This document shows, piece after piece, positions 1-5,820 of a DNA stretch of 6,135 nt (the stretch's first letter is position 1; every line of letters begins with the position of its first letter). Position numbers and translations under genes: made by a program. The stretch comes from Victivallales bacterium (lineage in GTDB: Bacteria; Verrucomicrobiota; Lentisphaeria; Oligosphaerales; Oligosphaeraceae), in contig JAGCSE010000016.1 of NCBI GenBank assembly GCA_017964325.1, positions 1-6,135 on the forward strand, written 5' to 3'. The notes beneath the pieces are model-generated. The model was not told the origin of the DNA. It did not search any database and saw only the letters and a list, made by a program, of their open reading frames with translations.

Positions 1-495
1 ACCGTAGATCAGAAAATGGATGGCAAGATCCTTCACATCCTTGCAGCCGCACTTTTCAACGACTTTCAGCGTGGCGCCGCCGAAGAAGTTCTTCATGATG
101 TCCATCAGCTTGTCATCATCCAGTTTACGGATGGAGCTCAAGCCTTTGGCCAGAATTTCACTGTGGCTACGATGGGAGCCGAAGGTGTGGTCATTGACGT
201 CCAGGCTGTAGGCCTGTCCGACAGCGGCGGCTTCCTGTCCCATGGACAGGTGGGCGGGGCCGGCGTGGTTGTATTTCACGCCCATGTATTCGCCGTGCAG
301 CTTCAGTTCGTTGATGATCGTCTCGAACGTGCGGAGCGTCACCATGTCGTGATAGATGTTCACAAAGTCTTCTTTCTTGAAGAGCTTCTTCTCTTCCGCG
401 GGGGTCTTGGCGTAGGCGTTCACGGCGATCGGCGTGAAGTCGATTTCACCTTTCTTGAACAGTTCTTCCGGATAGATTTCCAAACACTTCGTCAT
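1..495 (-). CDS. 2-oxoacid (probably pyruvate) dehydrogenase E1 component, alpha-type N-terminal part, cut by the left edge
   Basis: The thiamine-diphosphate E1 enzyme decarboxylates a 2-oxoacid and reductively acylates the lipoyl group of E2. Only the first 165 residues are visible and the frame stays open to base 1. Seen: an N-terminal extension of about 42 residues, then an E1-alpha-like stretch with HLSMGQEAAAVGQ at residues 82-94 (the His before GQEA is conserved in the family) and GSHRSHSEILAKG at 106-118, corresponding to the RxHG region that contacts the cofactor. From about residue 120 there is a charged segment, including EKCGCKD at 147-153, that I do not match to standard E1-alpha. 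The ATG at 495 is supported by AAGAGG eight bases upstream. It follows E3 by 47 bases and E2 lies further upstream, which fixes its role in the same complex. It may be a fused alpha-beta E1, but the rest lies outside. Substrate is inferred; acetoin or branched-chain oxoacid cannot be excluded. Confidence 0.82.
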   Translation of the reverse strand, partial: MTKCLEIYPEELFKKGEIDFTPIAVNAYAKTPAEEKKLFKKEDFVNIYHDMVTLRTFETIINELKLHGEYMGVKYNHAGPAHLSMGQEAAAVGQAYSLDVNDHTFGSHRSHSEILAKGLSSIRKLDDDKLMDIMKNFFGGATLKVVEKCGCKDVKDLAIHFLIYG

Positions 496-503
496 GGTTG
501 ATT

Positions 504-509
504 CCTCTT
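504..509 (-). promoter_or_regulatory. Ribosome binding site of the E1 gene
   Basis: AAGAGG on the minus strand, eight bases before the ATG at 495. The site in front of E2 has the same AAGAGGAA core, which supports this start and suggests similar translation rates for the two genes. Confidence 0.7.
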
Positions 510-542
510 ATTTAAAGTTTTGGGATAATGTTTTCTTGTGTT

Positions 543-1892
543 TTATAAGGCGTGGAGGACGGTCTCCTTAAGTGCCTCGGACTGCGACGGATGCGGGAAG
601 ACGATCTGCCGGATGTCCTTGACGCACTGTTCCGTCTCAACCATCGCCGCCGCGCTGGCAATGAATTCGCCGCTGCAGCCGCCGATCATGTGGACGCCAA
701 GAACCTGCCCGTATTTCTCGCTGACAAGCACTTTCACCGTGCCGGCCTTGCCGTCGTTCTCGACCATGAAACGGCCCGCGATCGCCATCGGCATGACGAC
801 CTTCTTGTAGGCGACGCCATCTTTCTTCAGCTCCTCTTCCGTCGCGCCGACCTGCGCGACTTCGGGATGCGTATAGATGACAGACGGAATCGCGGAGTAG
901 CGCATGCGGTCCGCGATGCCGAACATATTGTGGACGGCCACGATGCCTTCGCGCGTCGCGACGTGGGCCAGCTGCATACGGCCCGTGCAGTCGCCGCAGG
1001 CCCAGATACCAGGGACGTTCGTCTTGCCAAATTCGTCCGTCTTGATGCCGCGGCGTTCGATTTCAACGCCGATCTCTTCCAGGCCGAAGCCACGCGTCAC
1101 AGGGGAGCGGCCGATGGCACTCAAGATATAGTCGGCCTTGATTTGCTGGTCTTTGCCGTCCGGATCCGTGAACGTCAGCACGTTGCCTTCTATCTTCTGC
1201 ACTTTGCATGACAGATTGAACACAACGCCAGCTTTTTTCATTTCGGACAGCAGCTTTTTGGAAATCTCCTCGTCAACGACGGGGGCGATCTTCGGAAGCA
1301 TTTCGACGATGGTCACCTTCGTGCCAGCCGTCGCGAAGAACGTCGCAAATTCCAGACCGATCACGCCGCCACCGATGATGATGAGCTCTTTTGGAATCTC
1401 TTCGAGAGCGAGAATGCCAGTTGAATCCAAAACTTTCGGATTGTCACGCAGCCCGGGAATCGGCGGGCAGGCAGGAACGGAACCCGTCGCGACCAAAATA
1501 TTCGCCGCTTCGTATTCCTTTCCGCCGGCGGCGACTTTGCCGCGGCTCAAAACTTTCGCTTCAGCCTTCACGATTTCGACACCGGCGCGTTTCAGCATGC
1601 CTTCAACGCCTTTCCTCAATGTCGCGATGATGGACTGCTTGCGGGCCTGCACGGCCTTCATGTCCAGCACGGGCTTACCCGCGCCGCTCACGCCGTAGCG
1701 GGAGGCTTCCAGAACATCTTCAAACGCACGGGCGGAGCGCAGGAGTGTCTTCGCGGGAATGCAGCCGACGTTCAGGCAGGTGCCGCCAAGTTCGTTCTTT
1801 TCAATCAACACGACTTTTTTGCCAAGTTTCGCAGCGTATGCAGCCGCCTCGTATCCGCCTGGACCGGCGCCAATTACAATCAGATCGACCAT
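543..1892 (-). CDS. lpdA: Dihydrolipoamide dehydrogenase (E3)
   Basis: FAD enzyme (EC 1.8.1.4) that reoxidises dihydrolipoyl groups on E2 and reduces NAD+. The product is 449 residues, a little shorter than many E3 proteins (about 460-475). Seen in order: FAD-binding GAGPGG at 8-13; redox disulfide in GGTCLNVGCIPAK, Cys39 and Cys44; ATGS at 136-139; NAD-binding GGGVIGLEF at 174-182; second FAD motif with ACGD at 298-301; and the C-terminal active-site HPSQSE, with His434 and Glu439 as the expected catalytic base pair. All key residues are present, so it should be active. The start is ATG 1892, eight bases after AGGAG. An in-frame TTG seven codons upstream (1913) overlaps that Shine-Dalgarno site and is unlikely to be the start. 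It lies 62 bases after E2 and 47 before E1, which places it in the complex, though it could also serve other lipoyl enzymes. Confidence 0.96.
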   Translation of the reverse strand: MVDLIVIGAGPGGYEAAAYAAKLGKKVVLIEKNELGGTCLNVGCIPAKTLLRSARAFEDVLEASRYGVSGAGKPVLDMKAVQARKQSIIATLRKGVEGMLKRAGVEIVKAEAKVLSRGKVAAGGKEYEAANILVATGSVPACPPIPGLRDNPKVLDSTGILALEEIPKELIIIGGGVIGLEFATFFATAGTKVTIVEMLPKIAPVVDEEISKKLLSEMKKAGVVFNLSCKVQKIEGNVLTFTDPDGKDQQIKADYILSAIGRSPVTRGFGLEEIGVEIERRGIKTDEFGKTNVPGIWACGDCTGRMQLAHVATREGIVAVHNMFGIADRMRYSAIPSVIYTHPEVAQVGATEEELKKDGVAYKKVVMPMAIAGRFMVENDGKAGTVKVLVSEKYGQVLGVHMIGGCSGEFIASAAAMVETEQCVKDIRQIVFPHPSQSEALKETVLHAL

Positions 1893-1900
1893 TTTATTTT

Positions 1901-1905
1901 CTCCT
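1901..1905 (-). promoter_or_regulatory. Ribosome binding site that decides the E3 start
   Basis: AGGAG on the minus strand, eight bases before ATG 1892. It lies inside the extra codons that a TTG start at 1913 would add, so it argues for the shorter 449-residue product beginning MVDLIVIGAG, the usual E3 N-terminus. Confidence 0.8.
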
Positions 1906-1914
1906 GATAGCAAT

Positions 1915-1943
1915 ATCGCAGACGGCTCATCGCCGCCTGCGAT
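1915..1943 (-). other. Hairpin between E2 and E3 (mRNA stability or partial-termination element)
   Basis: Minus-strand arms ATCGCAGGCGGC and GCCGTCTGCGAT can form a 12-base-pair stem (one G-U pair) closed by the loop GATGA. It begins 11 bases after the E2 stop codon. What follows is TATTGCTATC, not a U-run, so full intrinsic termination is unlikely and E3 must still be expressed. Such hairpins inside operons often protect the upstream message or reduce read-through; which applies here is inference. Confidence 0.6.
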
Positions 1944-1954
1944 TCAATTTTTAC

Positions 1955-3355
1955 TTAACAACCTGCGATGCAGACGAGTTCGAAATTCTCGATGATGTCC
2001 TTCAACGTCTGCAGGAAACGGGCGCCCGGAGCGCCGTCGATGACCATGTGGTTCATCGTCAGCGAGAACTGCATGTAGTCCTTATAGACGATGTCACCAT
2101 TCGCCGCGCGGACGGGGCGCAGCAGCGTCTTGCCGACGCCGAGGATGGCCAACTGCGGAACCGTGAACACAGGCGTGAAATTCGTGATGCCGAACGCGCC
2201 AAGATTCGAGACGGTGAACGTGCCGCCCGCCATCAGGTCGGGATTCAGATTGCCGTCGTTCGCCTGTTTGGCGAGGACTTTGACGCGCTTGCACATTTCG
2301 GCGAGCGTCATGGTCTGCGAATTGTGCAGGACGGGGACCATCAGGCCGCGCGGCGTGTCGCAGGCGAAGCCCATGTTGATGGCGCTGTGCAGCTTGACGA
2401 CGTTGTCGTGGAATTCGCCATTGAGTTCGGGATGCTTCTGCAAGGCCTTGATGACAGCGAACATGACCATGTCGCCAATGTTGATGTTGGCCAGACCGAG
2501 CTTCTCGCCCTGCGCCTTGATCTTGGCGCGGAGGGCCAGGAGGCCACTGACGTCCGCTTCGGACATGAGCGTGTACTGCGCGGATGTCTGGAGGGATTCC
2601 AGAAGGCGTTTCGCGATGATCTTGCGGATCTGCGCGAAGGGCTTCTCCGTGATGACGTCTTCACCGGCTGCGGGAGCCACGGCAACAGGAGCCGCAGGAG
2701 CGGGGGCGGCAGGAGCGACGGCGACGGCGGGCTTGCCCATGTCGCCTGCGAGAATCATGCCGTTCGGGCCAGTTCCGGCCGCGGGGGCGGCAACACCATC
2801 CGCCAACATGGCGGCGGCGGCTGAGCTCAGCTTCGGAGAATTATGATAGGCGGCTTCAACATCCATTTCCATGATGCGGCCACCCGCGCCACTGCCCTGA
2901 ATGGACGGAACGACAAACGGATGCTCGGCGACGAATTTCTTCGCACGCGGACTCATCGGGGCGTTATCCGTCGCGGCGACGGGAACGGCTGCGGCTGCTG
3001 GAGCAGCGGCGGCCGCAGGAGCAACTGGGGCTGCCGCAGGGGCGGGTTCTGCGGCAGGAGCAGGAGCGGCGGCTGGAGCCGCACCGTCCGCAGGAATCAA
3101 CGCACTGAAATCTTCGCCGGGGTTACCGACAATGCAGATCGTCTGCAGAACAGGAATCAAATCCTGCTCTTTGCCGAACAACGCCAAAACGGTACCGCCG
3201 GCCGTCGCCTCGACTTCGATTGCGGATTTATCGGTTTCAACATCACAGATGATGTCCTTTTCCTTAATGACATCGCCAACTTTGATACGCCACTTCGACA
3301 ACAGGCATTCTTCAACTGAATTGCCGGCCTTCGGCATCACAATCGCGCTCGCCAT
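1955..3355 (-). CDS. pdhC: 2-oxoacid dehydrogenase E2, dihydrolipoyllysine acyltransferase (probably acetyltransferase)
   Basis: Core subunit that carries the acyl group on lipoyl-lysine and transfers it to CoA. The product is 466 residues. Seen in order: one lipoyl domain at about 1-82 with lipoylation site ETDKSAIEVEA, Lys43; an Ala/Pro-rich flexible linker at about 91-129; a peripheral-subunit-binding domain at about 131-170 with SPRAKK (135-140) and GSGAGGR (154-160); a second, degenerate copy of that motif at about 172-207; another Ala/Pro linker at about 207-232; and the CAT-type catalytic domain from about 236. The active-site motif reads NHMVIDG at 435-441, with His436 and Asp440 kept, where the usual form is DHRxxDG. 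TFTVSNLG at 379-386 matches the conserved region holding the active-site Ser. ATG 3355 has AAGAGGAA upstream. It is the first gene after a good promoter, and E3 and E1 follow. Acetyl specificity is inferred. Confidence 0.93.
   Translation of the reverse strand: MASAIVMPKAGNSVEECLLSKWRIKVGDVIKEKDIICDVETDKSAIEVEATAGGTVLALFGKEQDLIPVLQTICIVGNPGEDFSALIPADGAAPAAAPAPAAEPAPAAAPVAPAAAAAPAAAAVPVAATDNAPMSPRAKKFVAEHPFVVPSIQGSGAGGRIMEMDVEAAYHNSPKLSSAAAAMLADGVAAPAAGTGPNGMILAGDMGKPAVAVAPAAPAPAAPVAVAPAAGEDVITEKPFAQIRKIIAKRLLESLQTSAQYTLMSEADVSGLLALRAKIKAQGEKLGLANINIGDMVMFAVIKALQKHPELNGEFHDNVVKLHSAINMGFACDTPRGLMVPVLHNSQTMTLAEMCKRVKVLAKQANDGNLNPDLMAGGTFTVSNLGAFGITNFTPVFTVPQLAILGVGKTLLRPVRAANGDIVYKDYMQFSLTMNHMVIDGAPGARFLQTLKDIIENFELVCIAGC
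2660..2737 (-). repeat. Low-complexity Ala/Pro/Val linker coding sequence (second linker of E2)
   Basis: Codes for E2 residues about 207-232, made almost only of Ala, Pro and Val. It connects the subunit-binding region to the catalytic core and should be an extended, mobile hinge. The GC-rich, repetitive DNA also leaves long open frames on the other strand that are not genes. Confidence 0.7.
2969..3085 (-). repeat. Low-complexity Ala/Pro linker coding sequence (first linker of E2)
   Basis: Codes for E2 residues about 91-129, with repeated Ala-Pro-Ala units. It is the swinging arm that lets the lipoyl domain visit the E1, E2 and E3 active sites. The DNA is built from GCx and CCx codons, so it is a likely place for slipped-strand length variation between strains. 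Confidence 0.75.
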
Positions 3356-3360
3356 GTTCG

Positions 3361-3368
3361 TTCCTCTT
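3361..3368 (-). promoter_or_regulatory. Ribosome binding site of the E2 gene
   Basis: AAGAGGAA on the minus strand, with the GG seven bases before ATG 3355. It supports this start, which places the lipoyl domain at the extreme N-terminus as usual for E2. Confidence 0.7.
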
Positions 3369-3433
3369 AATGTTTTTCTGGACTTTTGTTCTTTCGAACC
3401 CTTAATGAAAACACTTTCTATGGTAAATTTATA

Positions 3434-3461
3434 AATATAGCTTTTTCAATGGGAACGTCAA
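3434..3461 (-). promoter_or_regulatory. Sigma70-type promoter for the E2-E3-E1 operon
   Basis: On the minus strand, -35 TTGACG (3461-3456) and -10 TATATT (3439-3434) are separated by 16 bases; each matches the consensus at five of six positions. Initiation would be near 3427, giving a leader of about 70 bases. The leader contains GTTC-GAAA-GAAC (3399-3388), a four-pair stem with a GNRA tetraloop, too small to call a regulator. No operator or riboswitch was recognised. The surrounding DNA is AT-rich compared with the genes. Confidence 0.6.
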
Positions 3462-3533
3462 CTATATACATCCGAAAAACACAGAACATCTATATAAAAA
3501 GAGCATAGCGACGGCGTAGAAGAGGCGCATTCC

Positions 3534-3572
3534 CTGCCACCGATTGCGCGAATGTTGCGTAATCGGTGGCAG
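3534..3572 (-). terminator. Strong hairpin after the EF-G gene, probable terminator or 3' end stabiliser
   Basis: Perfect 12-base inverted repeat (CTGCCACCGATT at 3534-3545 and its complement at 3561-3572) around a 15-base centre in which three further pairs can form. It begins 26 bases after the EF-G stop codon. No U-run follows directly on the minus strand; the nearest, five U at 3500-3496, is over 30 bases further on. A classic intrinsic terminator is therefore not shown, but position and stem strength favour a 3' end element separating the GTPase from the E2 operon. Confidence 0.55.
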
Positions 3573-3598
3573 ATGTCGTGACGATGCGGAATTTAGCT

Positions 3599-5632
3599 TT
3601 AGGCTTTGAGTTTCTCCTGGTAGCCTGACGGCTCCATGGAAAACGAGCCGCGGCCGCCTGAAAGGCGCGGCAATGCCTTGCCAAAGCCAAACATCTCGGC
3701 CAACGGCACTTGGCAGATGATCTTCTTCATGCTGCCGAGTGTCTCTATGTCGCTGATGATGGCGCGGCGTGGCTGGAGATACATGCTGATTTCACCGACC
3801 GTATCTTCTGGCGTCAAAATCTCCAAATGCATCAGCGGCTCCAAAATCACCGTACCCGCCTTCGGCAGCATCTGATTGATGCACTCCAAAACGGCACCAG
3901 CCACGGCACCTTCCGTCGTATTGTCGGCGGAGAATTTCAAATCGACGAGCGTTGCGGAAACATAGATCAGCGGATAACCATTGAGACCACCTGTCCGAAG
4001 GCCGTCCTGCATCGCCCTTTCTGCGGAAGCGATGAACGCCTTGGGGATGTTCGGCGTCCGCACGGCGTTTTTGATTTCAAAAAATTGCTCGCCAGCGGGA
4101 ATCGGCGCGAACTTGCAGGTCACTTCCGCAAAAATCGGCGTGTCGCCCATCATGCGTTCGAAGACGACATGCTCCGTGCATTCGCCCTTCAACGTCTCGC
4201 GGTACGCGACACGCGGTTCGCCTTGGCGGATTTCCACGTTGAAATCCGTCGAGACGCGCTTCAGACTCACGTCCAGATGCAGTTCGCCCATGCCCGAAAG
4301 GAGACGTTGGCCCGTATCCTCCGCCGTCGAACGGCGGAGCGTCTGGTCTTCGCGGCAAAGCAAATCCAGCACTTCATCCAGCTTGTCCTTGTCCTTCGAG
4401 AATTTCGGTTCGACAACAACGGAAATGACAGGTTCGGGGAACGTAATTTTCTCGAAAGCAATGAGATGCTTCGGATCGCAGAGTGTGTCGCCGATGCCGC
4501 AGTTTTTTAGGCCAGCCATTCCGACGATATCGCCGGGCCCTGCTTCTTCAATGGATTCCGTCGATTTCGCATAGATTTTGAACAACTGCCGCGAACGGAT
4601 TTTTTCGCCCGTGCGGGAATTGACAATATTTTCATTCGCCTTCAGAACACCGCTATAGATGCGGATGTAGAACAAATCCGCCGTCGTGGAGGCGTTGACC
4701 TTGAAAATCAGGCCGGAGAACGGCTTTTTCGCATCGCACGGCACGCTGACGGGTTCATCCGTCTTGACATTAAATGCCTTGTGTTCAGGGATATCCGCTG
4801 GTGACGGGAGATAGTCGATGACAGCATCCGCCAGAAGTTGGATGCCCATGTTCTTCTTCGCAGAACCTACCAAGATAGGTACGAGCTTCCGCTCGATTGT
4901 CAACCGACGCAGTTCCGTGACAAGCTTTTCACGCGGAATATCTTCTTCGTTAAGAAACATTTCTGCGATTTCGTCCGAATAGTCGGCAACTTTGTTGATC
5001 AGCGTTTCGTAAGCCTCCGCCCACTGCGATTCGAACTCTGGCGGCAGCGGCTTGCGGATGATTTCCGCATTGCGCTCTCCAGCGAATGAGACGTATTCTT
5101 TTGCAATGACGTCGATAATGCCTTTGAAAGCGTTTTCCGCGCCATCGGGAAGACAAATAGGAGCCGCACAGTTGTTGAATTTGGAATTGATTTGCTCGAC
5201 CGTACGCTCAAAGGAAGCCCCAATGCGATCCATTTTGTTCACGAATGCGATTTTCGGCACTTCGTAGTTATCCGCCTGTCGCCAGACCTTCTCCGACTGC
5301 GCTTCAACGCCTTCGACGGCAGAAAAGATGACGGCCGCTCCATCGATGACACGCAGCGAACGTTCGACTTCCGCCGTGAAATCGATATGTCCCGGAGTGT
5401 CAATCAGATGGAACATATAATCTTTCCACGGAATGGAAGCGGCGGCGGCGGCGATAGTGATGCCACGGGCGCGTTCTTCGGGAAGGAAATCCATGACGGT
5501 CGTACCGTCGTCGATGCTGCCATAGCGGTGTGTAAGCCCCGAATAGTACAAAAATCCTTCCGTTGTGCTGGTCTTTCCTGCGTCAATATGTGCGATAATG
5601 CTTATATTTCTGATTTTCTCAATGTCTTGCAT
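3599..5632 (-). CDS. fusA: Elongation factor G family translational GTPase, EF-G2-like
   Basis: Ribosome-dependent GTPase of the EF-G family, 677 residues against about 690-700 for the usual factor. Seen: P-loop AHIDAGKTSTTE (14-25); switch I RGITI with Thr59; switch II DTPGH with His82; NKMD (132-135); GSAKK (256-260), with the G-prime insertion at about 160-250; domain II from about 285; domain III with SGMGELHLD (446-454); domains IV and V to the C-terminus, ending near the family's MEPSGYQ. All GTPase motifs are intact. At the tip of domain IV the HDVDSSE motif of translocating EF-G is absent; the aligned segment reads FSADNTTE, with Ser568 where the conserved His stands. That, and DDGTTVMDF (41-49), resembles mitochondrial/spd-type EF-G2, which acts in ribosome recycling. 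The role is inferred; it could still translocate. ATG 5632 has only a weak GGA upstream. It lies alone between its own promoter candidate and a hairpin. Confidence 0.9.
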   Translation of the reverse strand: MQDIEKIRNISIIAHIDAGKTSTTEGFLYYSGLTHRYGSIDDGTTVMDFLPEERARGITIAAAAASIPWKDYMFHLIDTPGHIDFTAEVERSLRVIDGAAVIFSAVEGVEAQSEKVWRQADNYEVPKIAFVNKMDRIGASFERTVEQINSKFNNCAAPICLPDGAENAFKGIIDVIAKEYVSFAGERNAEIIRKPLPPEFESQWAEAYETLINKVADYSDEIAEMFLNEEDIPREKLVTELRRLTIERKLVPILVGSAKKNMGIQLLADAVIDYLPSPADIPEHKAFNVKTDEPVSVPCDAKKPFSGLIFKVNASTTADLFYIRIYSGVLKANENIVNSRTGEKIRSRQLFKIYAKSTESIEEAGPGDIVGMAGLKNCGIGDTLCDPKHLIAFEKITFPEPVISVVVEPKFSKDKDKLDEVLDLLCREDQTLRRSTAEDTGQRLLSGMGELHLDVSLKRVSTDFNVEIRQGEPRVAYRETLKGECTEHVVFERMMGDTPIFAEVTCKFAPIPAGEQFFEIKNAVRTPNIPKAFIASAERAMQDGLRTGGLNGYPLIYVSATLVDLKFSADNTTEGAVAGAVLECINQMLPKAGTVILEPLMHLEILTPEDTVGEISMYLQPRRAIISDIETLGSMKKIICQVPLAEMFGFGKALPRLSGGRGSFSMEPSGYQEKLKA

Positions 5633-5820
5633 ACGATGTTCCGTTCATGTTTTGCTGATTAACTATACACTATAATATAAACCAACATGAGCCATCTGTA
5701 TAATGCAACGACAAAAAAGACGACATCATCCAGTCAAAATACAAAAGGCATGGCCGATGATTGCGCTTTCATGCAAACGGTCGCACAGAGTACGCCCTTC
5801 CCTCTCCATCGCACTAACCA
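5633..5820. other. Intergenic region between adenine deaminase and EF-G genes
   Basis: 188 bases with no supported gene or RNA. The EF-G-proximal third is AT-rich and holds the promoter candidate. Nearer adenine deaminase, GCATG and CATGC could pair around a 17-base loop before CTTTTG, too weak to call a terminator. Confidence 0.6.
5674..5702 (-). promoter_or_regulatory. Candidate promoter for the EF-G family gene
   Basis: On the minus strand, TATACA (5702-5697) and TATATT (5679-5674) are 17 bases apart, matching the sigma70 -35 at four of six and the -10 at five of six positions. The start of transcription would fall near 5667, about 35 bases before ATG 5632. The AT-rich setting helps but also makes chance matches likely. 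Confidence 0.35.

Noticed and set aside
16..501. Plus-strand frame of 161 codons at the left edge
   Set aside because: It is antisense to the E1 coding sequence, which carries clear family motifs in the other direction and a Shine-Dalgarno site.
552..1211. Plus-strand frame of 219 codons
   Set aside because: Antisense to the conserved C-terminal half of E3; composition is typical of a shadow frame.
1893..1913. TTG start seven codons upstream for E3
   Set aside because: The added codons contain the AGGAG ribosome binding site, and the family starts close to the FAD-binding GAGPGG motif, as the ATG at 1892 gives.
1745..2824. Long plus-strand open frame of 359 codons opposite E2 and the start of E3
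   Set aside because: It lies wholly antisense to two well-conserved genes, has low-complexity Arg/Asp/His-rich content, spans the spacer by chance and has no recognisable domain. GC-rich codons of the minus-strand genes leave such frames open.
3710..4510. Plus-strand frame of 266 codons
   Set aside because: Antisense to EF-G domains II-V; no domain recognised and no ribosome binding site considered convincing.
5732..5737. TTGACT on the minus strand as a -35 box for EF-G
   Set aside because: No -10-like hexamer lies 15-19 bases downstream; the nearest TTATAC is 28 bases away.
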